Shown piece by piece: positions 11,901 through 22,209 of a stretch of 64,000 nucleotides of DNA. Below the pieces are notes generated by a model. The model was given only the letters and a program-made list of their open reading frames with translations. It did not search any database and had not been told where the DNA came from. The translations under genes were made by a program, and so were the position numbers. Positions within the stretch are counted from its first letter, which is position 1; each line of letters begins with the position of its first letter. Where the stretch lies: the NCBI RefSeq assembly GCF_000003855.2, contig NW_003101681.1, positions 2,363,893 to 2,427,892 of the forward strand. The letters run 5' to 3'. This DNA comes from Blastomyces gilchristii SLH14081 (Eukaryota; Ascomycota; Eurotiomycetes; Onygenales; Ajellomycetaceae).

Positions 11901-12889
11901 AGGTTTTGAAAACTCAGAAGATTTTCTCTTTGAAATATTATCTCTAACACTTGTTAGAATAATAGATGTAATAAGCTTCACTCTATTCTCAAGCATTTCA
12001 TTTGAGATATCTTGACCAGAATTCCATATAGCTCATTCTGTCTTTCAGATTTTAACAGTTTTATGCTTTTTTCAACTGCTTTTCAATCCACTTTTTCAAA
12101 GTTATACTGATTAGAGAGAAGAGGATTTTCACTCATTTGTTTTTCACTCAGTTCAATATCAAATTGAATAATCTCATGACCTGATTCTGATGTCTCATTT
12201 GCATCAATAAATCAGTTTACAAGTCTTCTTTTCATTAGATTTTGTGACATGAAGATTAGATCTATAATAGACTTCTGTTTCATGTCTTTTCTAAAGAATG
12301 TTTGTTGATCAGACTTATTAACCAAATCTATTGAATGCTCAAAGGTTCATTCAACCAGATTATCAGCTCTCACTGCTCTCTTGCATTCTGAATTCCATCA
12401 GAAATGATGTGCATTGAAGTCTCCTGCAATTATAGAGTTTCTTGATGGAGTTATGTTCAGAAATCCTCTATCAATTGTCCAGATATTGTTATATTTCTTC
12501 AATGACTTTTCATTATAGATATTTATGAGCTGTATAGTATCAAACTCATTTTCTTTATCTATAATGTCACCTACCAGAATATCAGAGTCAGACATGATAT
12601 CAAATCTTAGATTAAATTGATATCTTGATCTCTTTCTTTCATAGATCACTACTCTTGACTTTATCTCAGACTTTTGAGATAAAAAGCAGTAGTAGCTTGA
12701 ATGAGAAATGACATATTTTTGCTCAGCATCAAAATTCAGCTCCTGAAGCAGTATAAAATCAACTTTTTATTCAAATGCAATTTGAAGACAAGAATAAATG
12801 CAATTTGAGTTTCTATTCACATTATTTTGAATAAATGTGATTTTTGAAGAGTTTTTAAACTTTTTTTGTTGTTTTTGTTGTATATTCAT
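8928..12889 (-). pseudogene. LINE-A ORF2: endonuclease, reverse transcriptase, RNase H
   Basis: The start is ATG at 12889 (MNIQQKQQKK), 21 bases after the ORF1 stop, suggesting coupled translation. Domains in order: APE-type endonuclease (12800-12050, with IIAGDFNAHH at about 12405-12435); reverse transcriptase (11420-10500, with FIDIKEAFDHV near 11040, SYVDDIGLVYS near 10760-10795 as the catalytic box, and a K-stop-LGVWLNF thumb motif near 10545); RNase H (9900-9430, with YSDDS, DAELFAI, SDSQAAL and HWVPAHMNIHGNEL carrying the acidic and His residues); and a CCHC-like end (CSFCNTNENPEHIVMHC, about 9120-9170). About 1,320 codons. Stops are nearly all TGA at Trp positions, with a few TAA at Gln. 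It primes cDNA synthesis on nicked target DNA (family role). Confidence 0.85.
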
Positions 12890-14446
12890 ACTAAGGGAGT
12901 AGAGTAGAATCTAATCACTATCATCAGATAGTAGATTATAACTGTTCTGAAAAGTAGGAATCTCAACTGCTTGCATTATATCTAGTTTATCACCAGAGTC
13001 ATTTCTCAATTCTCTAATCTTAACAGAAGTTTGAGGATTCAAATTCTGTTTACATTTAGCTGGAGAATTGAAGTTTGAAGACTTAGACAGTTGAGAGTTT
13101 CTTCTTTTTAAGCTTGCAGTTGTGAGTTTACTGACTTGACTATTCTCTTCAGTTCTAGGTTTACTCTGAGCTTCATCTTTTCTCCAGTTCTTTTGAGTTC
13201 TTGAAGCAAACATACATTCTTTTGAGCTAGATGCATGTTTTTCTTTGCAATTAGAGCATTTAAGCAGAGTGTGTTGACATATTTCACCTCTTTTTGAGCA
13301 TGTTTCACATTTATGCTCACTATTATTATTATTATTCTTCAATTATAGATGTATGCAGTCAGAGACTATGACATCTACCTGAGAACTTTTAGTTCTCAGG
13401 GTTTTTCCTATATCTGTAAAGTTAACTATTATACATTCATCAATTTCAGATATGCAAAATCAGAAAATTCCAGCTCAGAATATAAAAACTGTTTACAAAT
13501 TGCAGTGTTTTAACATCATCTCATACTTTGAAATCATTTGACAATATCATGACAAAGGAAAAGAGAACACAGTCTTAAAGATAGACACATTAAATAGATA
13601 GACAGAAAGAAATTAAAAGAAAAAGATAAAATAAAAAAAGACTGTAACAAAACAAATTATTAAAAGATAGTATATAGCTGTTTTAACAGACTATATCTGG
13701 TTGATTTTCTTCTCTTCATATTCAGATAATTCTGAATTTAGTTATTTTCTTATAGCTGCTTGAGTTTCTGATAGAAAGTCTATTAAGTATTTAATTTCTG
13801 TCTCAGTTGAGAATAAGAATCTCATATTTAATTGATTTAAATCATACTTCTCTTTCAATCTGGCTCTGAGACTATTATATAATGCACAGTGTATTACAAT
13901 ATACTCAGAATTCTTATTTATATTGCAGAATGAGCATTCTATTGAGTCAAATCTATCATTAAATCTTTATATATAAGATTTGAAATAGTCATGTCCTAGT
14001 TTCAGCTGTATTATAGATGAGAATATTTTCTTTTTACATTTAATTGAACAAGATTTTCACTTGAGTTTTATTTCAAATCTTGAATAATGTATACTCTTCT
14101 TTTATTTCTGTCAGCTTTCATTTCACTTATTTAAATAAGATTCTTTTATTTTTCTCTTTATAAAAGATCAGAATATAATTTTTTGAATAGATCTGCTTAA
14201 TTCTGCACTCTTTTTTGCAGCTGAATCAGCCAATTTATTGTCATGAATATTCATATAAGCAGGAACTCAGTGTAGATGAATTATCAGCTTTGATATTCTT
14301 CTCTTTTGAATTTTTAAAATAGAGTTTAAGATCAGTTCAAGATTCATTTGATTATTATAAATCTGACTATTTCTAAGTCTCTTTAAAGCAGCTTAACTAT
14401 CAGAGAATATTCATGCCTCTTTCAAACAATTTCCTCTTTTATGAGA

Positions 14447-15115
14447 CTACAGGCGCTAGCCACCTGCAGGATGCATCTTAAGCTAATTACATTTAACCCT
14501 CTATAATTAACTGATCACCATGTCCATTCTCTCGGGCCAGTCACTAATTTCCAGGGACATTAGTTAGTGGCTGTCATCACTCACTTGATGATGTACATAT
14601 CAAGCTTCTGATTGCTGATCTCGGCCTCATTAGATGCTCATAGGCCTATTAATCAGTCATTGTGGCCTCGCCCTGTGTTAGAGACTAATCATAGGCTTGA
14701 TGACTGCAGTTCTCTCTGCCAGTATTAGGGCTTGGCAGGGAGCTTGCAGGCTCTAGCCTATCAGAGTGCCCTGTCTAGAGCCTAGATACATGTCTAGGCC
14801 TGCTAGTCAGATGATTTTCAAAATCATTCTCTGTATTTGAGGAGGAGCTAGGCTTCAATGACAGCCCTAGTTAGGGACTCGCTTAAGTAGTGTATAACCA
14901 CTACATTAGGCTTGGCTCTATATCATTAGAACCTTGACGGGTGCACAGTAGAATAGTGAGACATTGACACCTCATGCCAGCCCTGATGAGTGTTCACAGG
15001 ATCTCACTTAACTAGTGACTTGGCTTGCAGTAGGGAGTTCTACCCCGCACCAAGCCTTACTAATTAGGCTCAGCCTCTATTACATGAGGGCTTTCATGGG
15101 TAAGAAGTGGCAGGT
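14447..15115 (-). other. GC-rich non-LINE body of LINE-B
   Basis: About 670 bp with normal CC, GG and some CG content, bordered abruptly by decayed LINE sequence at 14446. No long ORF, no similarity to any other part of the window, and no recognised domain. It could be the body of a long SINE, a transcribed unique host segment, or another element. Confidence 0.55.
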
Positions 15116-15195
15116 GCCAGCGGTGGGATTCGAACCCACGCACCTCTAATGTGTGCGGCCTTGGTTACCAGTCTTACCAACTGGGCCACGCTGGC
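15116..15195 (-). promoter_or_regulatory. tRNA-like 5' head with Pol III A and B boxes
   Basis: On the minus strand, acceptor halves GCCAGCG and CGCTGGC pair perfectly (7 bp), and the T arm GTGGG-TTCGAAT-CCCAC is perfect. The A box TGGCCCAGTTGG (15177-15188) and B box GGTTCGAATCC (15126-15136) match the Pol III consensus. The middle is a poor cloverleaf (no normal anticodon arm with T33), with a GCAC/GTGC helix like a long variable arm. The isotype is therefore left open and it is called tRNA-derived, not a working tRNA gene. Its first base is the first base of LINE-B. Confidence 0.8.
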
Positions 15196-16418
15196 CATTT
15201 ATGCTCACTAGTTTTGTGATCTCTGGCACAGAATGCACATTTTGAGTCTCTGAAACAGGAGATTGCAAAGTGTTCATATCTTTGACAGTTTGAACACTGT
15301 GTTTGAGCTTTGAGATTCATTCTTGAGTCTTTGTATTCATGAACTCTCATTTTCAAACCTGCTACTCTTACTTCAGAGATCTTTGACTGTTTCATTGTCT
15401 TTGTATATACTAGAACAGAGGCATTTCTTCTGCTTTGTCTGAACTCAATTGAATTTAGTCATACAGGCTTCTTTCTCAGTTGAATAGAGTTGTATTCTTC
15501 TAATTCATTTTTGAGAAGTAGCATTTCTTCTTCACAGTCAAAAATTTCAACTGAAATATTATGAAGAATGAATTTGTCTCACTTTTCATCTCTCTTAGAT
15601 AGAATTATTGTGTTTAACAAAGATTCTACTGCTGATTTTCAGAGATTCTTATTCTGAATAAGGAATTCAGCACTGAATTCAGGCATTGTAGTCAGAATGA
15701 TGAAGTTTTCAAAGAAGAATGACTCAATTGAAGCTATAACTGATTTTTGAACTTCAATATCAGTCATTAACTGAGAAAAGAACTGCTGATTGATTTCATT
15801 TCTAATTCTGAAAATGAGGTTTGAGTTTAGCTTATTTCTCTGCAATATGTCCTGATTTGAGACTTTGAGAATAAGTCTTCTATTTCTGAAGATTTGAAGA
15901 TTTTTCTCTTTTTGCATTTTTTTCTTCACTCTTCTATCACTAGAAGTATGAGCAGTATTCTTCTCAGTTTTCTCAGAATTTTGAGCAGGTTTTGAGATAG
16001 CAGATTTAGAGACAGCAGGTTTAGAGGCAGCAGATTCAGCTGCTTGAGCATATGTTTTCTTCTGATTTAAAGAAGAAGAAGAAGAAGAAGTAGAAAAGAA
16101 AGAAGAGTAAACAGAAGAGTCAGTGATTGTATTAGGAATTTTCAAAGTTTTTTGAACTGTGTTTGAAATTTCAAGTTTGAACTTGATCACTTCCTGTAGT
16201 TGTCTAGCCTGAGCATGAAGAATTAACAGAACTTCTTCATTCATCTCACTCAGACACTGCTTTCCAAGAATTTTACTTACTTTTTCAAGTTTCTGTATTT
16301 CAAGAACTTGTTGTCTCTCTATTTCTTCTTTCTTTCTTCTCTTCAGAATTTCAATCTCAGGAATAGCATTTGAGAAAGCATCTTTTTCCACATTAACTGA
16401 GTGTACTTTTGAACTCAT

Positions 16419-17433
16419 TGTTCTTACTCAATGAAAAGTTGGTCAGACTAATTCAATTGAGATATTTATTAAACTCTTTTGAATTGAAAAGTTGATCAGA
16501 CTGTTTTAATTAAGAGGTTTCTAAGTCTGTTTTCAATTGAAAAGTTGGTCAGACTATTTCAAAAGAAGAATAGCAGACTTTTGTGTATAAAACACCTGAT
16601 TTTTTTCACACTAGTTCAGTAACTAGGTTAGATTTTTGAAGAGAATCTAATAAACTAAAATTGATTTTTAAGATAAATCAATAAAATCTTTACAATCTCT
16701 TTCTTGAGATACAGTGAGGAAAAGTGTGATATCAATTGATAGTAAATCAGATGATATGACAGTTTTTGAGAGAAAAACTGACAAAAAATAAATCAATTTT
16801 TTGCAGAGAAATTGATTAAAACTATTCAATTTTATTCTAAATTATTCAATTCTTCTCACACAACAAGTGTACAACTCAAATCAGTTAATAAAGAGTGTAA
16901 AAAAGAATTAAGTATTAATGAAAGCTCTTCAGCCACTGAAAAAGTAATTCTTATTTAAAAGAATATGAAATTATGACAGAAAATAACTCTGTTTTTAATT
17001 CTTTATAAGAATATTGTGTAAAATCCAGAGAAAAACACCTTACTTTTTCAAGAGAAGTAAAAAACTATTTCTAAGATCTTTTTTTTTTTTGCATTAACTG
17101 CTGCAGAAGAATGAGATAGAAACTGCTAAGATATACACTACTGTATATTCTCTATCAAGACTTTCCCTCTTCAGAGTCTTGATATTATAGAGAATATAAG
17201 TCTGTTTCTATATAATAATGTAAATATTGCCAGCGGGATGTAGAGGAACTGGTTATTTATATCTCAAAATAGAAGACTTTGTCAATGATTATATCAATAT
17301 AGAGTTAATTCTCAAATTCAATAGAAATCTAGTGTTGCTGTTCTCAATCTCTTGCAGAATCTATTGAATATTGAGGTATTAAAACTAGATTTAATATATC
17401 TCACTGTGCAGGGATCAAAGGCTCAGTCAGACC
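16419..17433 (-). other. LINE-A AT-rich leader
   Basis: Upstream of ORF1 in sense. No coding signal. It contains repeated phrases near 16430-16560 (AAAAGTTGGTCAGACTA-like, three times, about 50-60 bp apart), a T-rich run at 17080-17091, and a short inverted pair around 17140-17195 (TATTCTCTATCAAGACT and AGTCTTGATATTATAGAGAA). Probably 5' UTR or promoter. Confidence 0.5.
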
Positions 17434-17951
17434 TTGGGGTATACTGATTTTATAGTTGTTGATGTGCTGTTGACTCATTGTCTGTTGATTATGTGCTTGA
17501 TATTATCGCTGAGGTATCTTTTTGTATTTTTCTGCCGGGGATGGGCCAGATTGGGAAGGGCGGTACGAGGGTGGGACTTGGTGTTGGTGTTTTGGAACAT
17601 CAAAGATGGACAGGGTTTTCGCGGAGGTCGCTCCTCAGATATCTCCACAACTACAGATCGGGGATCTTCCAAAATCGAGAAGATTGGTGCATACGGCTAG
17701 GTCTCTTCACCTTACAATTTGTATGGCAATTTGGCCCGGGGTTGTGGTGTGGTAGGGGAGAATGGGGGATAATCCCACGCAGGAGTTCCGAACGACGTCT
17801 GGTTCACGTTTGGCTGGATAACTCCACCACCACACGGGGTATGCGGTCGGCGATGGGGTCAGAATGCTCGTATGATCAAGGGCTTTTCGATGGATCTATC
17901 GGCGGGTTCTTATTCGAAAAATCGAGCGAGTTCGTGGTGGAGCGGTTTTTG
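17434..17951 (-). other. GC-rich 5' head of LINE-A
   Basis: About 500 bp with many CpG, CC and GG, ending at the 14-bp target duplication, so it is the true 5' end of the inserted unit. Composition switches sharply to AT-rich LINE near 17430. ORFs on both strands (17475-17672 minus, 17478-17960 plus) are short, mutually overlapping and match nothing known to me. It may be the LINE's own 5' region, spared because other copies are 5' truncated, or a foreign segment joined to the LINE. No A or B box as clear as in LINE-B was found. Confidence 0.55.
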
Positions 17952-18229
17952 AAACCTTGATATATGTGAAACAGAATGATAATTTTTTCAGACTGATAAT
18001 GATAATATCAAATCATGAGTCTCTGAGTATTTTTAATATACTATTTTTACTGATATAATCAAGTTGATGATGTTACTTATTTATCAGAAGCTGCTTCAGA
18101 AGAACTGCAGGTATTTAAAATGAAGATAAAATAATAAAGAAATCAGTATCTGAATTCTTAGAGAGTGTCATAAAACAGACTGGCACATTTATAACCACTG
18201 TAAGATTTATCATCTGAAAGGTCTCTGAA

Positions 18230-19780
18230 TCATCTATAGTAAATAGTTAAGTCTCACTGTCACTATTGTTCTTTTTCTTCTTTTCTTTAAATTTCTTTAT
18301 TCTTACAGTGTTGTAGATTCTTCAATTATCTGAAGCACTGTCTGAATTGATCAATTAACAGTTGCCAAAGTGAGATCTCTCACATTTAGAACATGTAGAT
18401 GAATTTTCTAATCTCTGATAGTTTCAGAAGCTCTCTTAAGTACTATCATAACCACGTTCAGTACAGTCTTCACAGGCCGAATTCAATGTATTATTGTTGA
18501 AATTGATAGGTGTTGTGACTGTTGTAGCTGTCGTAGCTGTTATAGCTGTTATAGCAGAGTTAGCTGCAGAATCTGTATTCTGTAGATTCTTTTTATCTTT
18601 TGAAGAATCAAGCTGTGAATGAATTTCCTTCATGAGAAGATCAATATTCAATATCACAGCTGTGGATTTAAAATCCTGTATCTTCTCTATCTTCTTCTAA
18701 ACATAATTCCTTCAATTGTTGAGTAGAACTCAGTAGAAGGTATCAAATATTCATGCATCTGAGAGGGAAGTATTCATCATCTTCAATTTCATAATAGCAG
18801 ACTGAAACTTATTAAAGAATATGTGTAGATTGATAATCTATGTGTCATCAAGTGACATAAATTTCAGAACTGTCTCATAATGTAACTGTGTTTTAAGAAT
18901 AGAGTACTTCTGTTCAATCACATTTCAGAGAATATAAGTGATTCAATTTTCATCATATTTGAAGAAACATGGTCTGACACCTGCACTCAATGTGTTTGAG
19001 ATGAATGTGTAGAGCTACCAGTTTCTGACATCTTAGAATAATGCTTATTCATCATCTCTTTGTAAAGAATTCTTACTCTGTTGTTTCTCTATTATATATT
19101 AACACTGTGTATTAATCAGTTTTACTTTCATGAAGATGCTTCATGTAATGCAATTAAATGTATCAGTTAGACTGTTTAATCTCATAGTATTCTTAACATC
19201 TTTCTTAAATTAAGAGATTATCTTGTCAACATAGCTATCTGATGCATAAAGATTGAATTTCAACCTTTTACTGAGATTAGAATCTCATGTGACTATATAA
19301 GCTGTTGAGATAATGATAGAATGATTGTTAACATTCTGTGATCAATCTGTAGAGAATCTCTGTTGATGAAGTTTTTCCAGTTGTAGTTCAAGTTCTAGAA
19401 CTCTATGTCTCTTCTTCTTCATCTCAAATATTATCTTGAGATGTTTCATCTGTTGATCTGATATTGCCTCATCGGAACAGTAGACATCTGAATGTTCATT
19501 ATTCTCATCAAGAGAATCAGCTTCATCACACTGTTAAGTAGATTGAGAGGCCGGCCTGACTGTGTCAGAAGCTGTATTCAAACCAGCTTTGAATCAAGAG
19601 AGTGTTTCAGAGTATTTATCAATGAAGCTTTTAAAAACTTCAGAAGAATGTTCACTGACAGAGTATACATGTGAAGAATTATCATCATTAACTGCAACTG
19701 ACTCAGTGAAAAGAATACAAGATTATAAATGTATATGTAAGCAGGATCATGTTGAATCCGTCATCTTAATATTCATTTAT
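18230..19780 (-). pseudogene. Copia gag remnant with CCHC-type end
   Basis: The minus-strand reading, interrupted almost only by TGA, resembles a Copia Gag. An acidic, Ser-rich N-terminal part (about 19760-19480) is followed by a charged coiled-coil-like stretch (KKKRHRVLELELQLEKLHQQ, about 19360-19420), then a capsid-like region (19300-18700), a Thr/Ala-rich linker (18480-18600, ITAITATTATTVTTP) and a C-terminal region with Cys/His pairs (CEDCTERGYD; then CSKCERSHFGNC near 18360-18400, a knuckle-like CX2C...H...C). The open piece 18436-18657 lies in the linker. Gag would form the particle that packages Copia RNA (family role). Confidence 0.62.
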
Positions 19781-20035
19781 TGAATTCTTGCTAATATCAT
19801 TCTCTTTTTCTTGCTTTTTTTTTACAATGTGATGTGTTTTCTGCAAGCCTTTTTTTTTTTTTAAGTGAGCAGTAGTATTTTTGATCAACAAGATCTCAAA
19901 CACATCAATACTGATAGAACAAGATGATTTTAACTTCTGATAAGTGTATTGAATGAAGCAGTAGTTAAAATAATGATTATATTGATAAGAAATTCTAAAT
20001 TAACAGCATTTTTGCACAAAATGAGTCTCATAACC

Positions 20036-20130
20036 TGTGAAAGATGTAAAGCTTGTGTGATTGAAAGATTGCTAGCTTGTGAAAAGTTATATGATGAAAG
20101 AATTAATAAGCCAGATCACATAACCTGACA
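20036..20130 (-). repeat. Copia 5' LTR (95 bp)
   Basis: Partner of 6851-6945. The right flank CTTAC is the target duplication. In sense, the bases just inside the LTR (GGTTATGAGACTCATTTTG, complement of 20017-20035) are where a primer binding site should be; I could not assign the tRNA. Confidence 0.8.
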
Positions 20131-20322
20131 CTTACAACTAACTAATATAAAAAGAAAAAAACTTTTTCTACTTATTGTCTTTCTTCTCTTTCTCATTCTT
20201 CTTATCATTCTTTATAATTCATTTCTTATTCTTCTTCTTCTTCTTCTTCTCATCTGAGATGATAATTATCTCAAAATCTCTCTCTGCTGTCTTCTCAGAG
20301 AAGAGTTCTCACTACTCTCTCT

Positions 20323-21217
20323 TAGACTGACCGCCGGGATTATGAATTTCACATTTGATTCCATTTAATCTGATCTTATATATTTCTTGGTGTGAATCCT
20401 GCTGGGACTAATTATTAAAAAAACATGCAAAGTGACTATATATCAGATCTCAAAATGAGACTATGACTTAGAAAAAATAAGAAAGTGATCTCATTTAGTC
20501 TCATTTAGTCTCATTCCTGACATAAAGTTACTATTTTTAGACATTTTAAGGTTTTTTTTACACTATTTTGATTTTTTAAAAAGTAATGCTTTTTGATAAC
20601 ACTCAAATGAGATTTAAAGTCATTTAAAGCAATAAAAATAATTTAAATTGAGAAGTGAAAATCATGATCTTATTTGAAAAATATGATAAGAGTAGACAGT
20701 AAGTCTCACTGAGACAGTATGAGACTACTATCTAATATTATTATTATTACTATTATTATTCTTTTATTATACTCATATGCAAGCGGAGCTAATGATGAGT
20801 TCTTATGTGATGTTAAATACAGGTCAAGTGTTGATTATACAGAAGGAAATACAGGTGTTGAGACCACATCAAGATAACAAGAACATAGGAAAATACAAAG
20901 AAGTGACAATTAAATACATGCAATAATAACTTCCCAGCTCAGGAACATAAAGTGATTCATTGAAGTGATTTGTACACCTCTGTATTTATTAGAAACCTGA
21001 GATACTTGAGTTCCAGATTTAATGTATCCCCTGCGAATTTCGAACCCACGCGCCTTGGTTTCCTCACGCCAAGGCACTATCAGGTGGCCGCATTAATCAT
21101 TCAGCCCACCGGGGCAACTATCTAATGTTAAAACAGTGTAATGGAATCAGTTGAATTAGTAATGAAATTATCAAATATTCTGGTCCTGGTTTCAGACACA
21201 GTCACACAGTCAGTCTA
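20323..21217 (+). mobile_element. MITE M1 (hAT-type, about 0.5 kb), split by a SINE
   Basis: Ends TAGACTG...CAGTCTA. Perfect 8-bp duplication CTCTCTCT at 20315-20322 and 21218-21225. The empty paralogous site is in H1 near 59422. Without the SINE it is about 505 bp. Non-coding, strongly decayed copy. Confidence 0.87.
20737..21116 (-). mobile_element. tRNA-derived SINE, 380 bp, inserted in M1
   Basis: A 380-bp block interrupts M1 and is flanked by the 10-bp duplication ACTATCTAAT (20727-20736 and 21117-21126). In sense (minus) it starts with a class-II tRNA-like region: A box TGGGCTGAATGA (21097-21108), long variable arm CCTTGG/CCAAGG (21053-21074), B box GGTTCGAAATTC (21035-21046), and a CCCC/GGGG acceptor remnant. 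A possible TGA (Ser) anticodon sits in a degraded arm. An AT-rich body follows, then a tail AAGAATAATAATAG... like that of the LINEs, which suggests LINE-driven retrotransposition. No coding capacity. Confidence 0.85.
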
Positions 21218-21591
21218 CTCTCTCTCAGCTATATCAATCTGCATCTCAAAATCATGCATTTTCTAATCTGCTGTCTCAGGTTTCATCTCAGTAGTAAGCA
21301 GATTGTTATGCTTAGAGAGTAGAGCTGTCTTCTTAATATTCTGAATTATGAATTGTATTTAAGATCTGAATAAGATTTTAATTCTCTTCTTCTCTATCAG
21401 CTTCTGCTAATTAATTAGAGAATAGAAGTATTATCAAAAATTATTATCTTTCAATAAATAAAAAACTTATCAGTTTTAACTTCCTTATCTCTTACTTCAA
21501 CACTCTCTTAATCTTCTTCTATTATTGCTTACTTATAGTAATACTCTTCTTCTCTCTCTTTCTCTTTATCTTAGTCTTAAATAGACTGACT

Positions 21592-22087
21592 GCTGAAATC
21601 ATGAATTTCATATTTAGTCTCATTTGATCTGATCTTATACATTTCTTGGTGTGAATCCCGCTGAAACTAGTCATTAAAAAAACATGTAAAGTGACTATAT
21701 ATCAGATCTTAAAATGAAACCATGACTTGAAAAAAATAAGAAAGTGATCTCATTTGATCCCATTTAGTCTCATTCTTGGCATAAAGTTACTATTTTTAGA
21801 CATTTTAAGGTTTTTTTTAGACTATTTTTAATTTTTTAAAAAGTAACACTTTTTGATAACACTCAAATGAGATTTAAAGTCATTTAAAGCAATAAAAATA
21901 ATTTAAATTGAGAAGTGAAAATCATGATCTCATTTGAAAAATGTGATAAGAGTATATAGTAAGTCTCACTGAGACAGTATGAGACTACTATCTAATGTTA
22001 AAACCATGTAATAAGATCAGTTGAATTGGTAATGAGACTATTAAAAAATCTGGTCCTGGTCTCAGACACGGTCACACGGTCAGTCTA
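21592..22087 (+). mobile_element. MITE M2 (hAT-type)
   Basis: Ends TAGACTG...CAGTCTA, 496 bp. Perfect 8-bp duplication GTCTTAAA at 21584-21591 and 22088-22095. The matching empty site in H1 is near 59772 (GTACTCAAA). Non-coding. Confidence 0.9.
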
Positions 22088-22209
22088 GTCTTAAATCATT
22101 CTCAGAACTTCTTCTGATCTCACTGCTACTGTATAAGACTCTTTACTATCTTCTTTTTCAATCTTTTACAGATAGTGTTATCTGTATTATTTCTATACTT
22201 AGTTCAGTC

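Larger units (their letters stand above)
13323..15195 (-). mobile_element. LINE-B: chimeric element with tRNA-like head, unique body and LINE 3' end
   Basis: A 1,873-bp insertion in LINE-A ORF1 is flanked by a perfect 15-bp duplication, CATTTATGCTCACTA (13308-13322 and 15196-15210). In sense (minus) order it has an 80-nt tRNA-like head starting exactly at the duplication (15195-15116), about 670 bp of GC-rich sequence with no LINE similarity (15115-14447), then a LINE 3' part (14446-13323: end of RNase H, CCHC region, 3' UTR, hairpins, TTA/TAA tail). The LINE part is decayed and the head is not. It was inserted as one unit, since the single duplication encloses both parts. It could be a large SINE with a LINE tail or a template-switch chimera. 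Confidence 0.8.
12911..16418 (-). pseudogene. LINE-A ORF1 (zinc-knuckle RNA-binding protein), split by LINE-B
   Basis: ORF1 starts at ATG 16418 (MSSKVHSVNVEK). The N-terminal 259 codons (to 15639) are open: a coiled-coil-like charged region near the start, then a Ser/Ala-rich linker with SSSSSSLNQKK and AASKPAVSKSA repeats. A stop follows, and reading resumes at 15395 with knuckles CSNCQRYEHFAISC and CAFCARDHKTSEHK. It is interrupted at 15210 by LINE-B and continues at 13322-12911 with CETCSKRGEICQHTLLKC and CSNCKEKHASSSKEC, ending at TAG 12911. The protein would coat LINE RNA and act as a nucleic-acid chaperone (family role). Joining the halves across the 15-bp duplication restores the reading order, direct proof that LINE-B inserted into ORF1. 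Confidence 0.82.
8557..17951 (-). mobile_element. LINE-A: Tad-like non-LTR retrotransposon, near full length
   Basis: Minus-strand LINE with a GC-rich 5' head (17951-17434), AT-rich leader, ORF1 (16418 onward, zinc knuckles), ORF2 (endonuclease, RT, RNase H, CCHC) and a 3' end near 8557 with a short A/T-rich tail. It is flanked by a perfect 14-bp target duplication, AAACCTTGATATAT, at 8543-8556 and 17952-17965. Without the nested LINE-B insertion it is about 7.5 kb. It is the least damaged LINE here: most ORF2 stops are TGA at Trp sites. The architecture matches the Tad/I group of LINEs in fungi (family knowledge). Confidence 0.85.
6851..20130 (-). mobile_element. Ty1/Copia LTR retrotransposon with 95-bp LTRs, split by LINE-A
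   Basis: It is bounded by 95-bp direct repeats at 6851-6945 and 20036-20130 (plus-strand form TGTGAAAG...CCTGACA) and a perfect 5-bp target duplication, CTTAC, at 6846-6850 and 20131-20135. The empty site is preserved in H1 near 59230. Coding order is minus strand: gag (19780 to 18230), then integrase and linker (8299 to 7330), then the 3' LTR. LINE-A (8557-17951) sits between gag and integrase. Without it the element is about 3.9 kb. No reverse transcriptase or RNase H was recognised in 6946-7330, so the copy appears to be an internal deletion derivative. Confidence 0.8.

Noticed and set aside
15116..15195. Functional tRNA gene
   Set aside because: Acceptor and T arms are perfect, but the anticodon arm is not canonical, and it is the flush 5' end of a retroelement with a target duplication.
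17478..17960. 160-codon plus-strand ORF in GC-rich DNA
   Set aside because: It is long only because stops are rare in GC-rich sequence. It crosses the LINE-A target duplication, overlaps other frames and matches no family I know.
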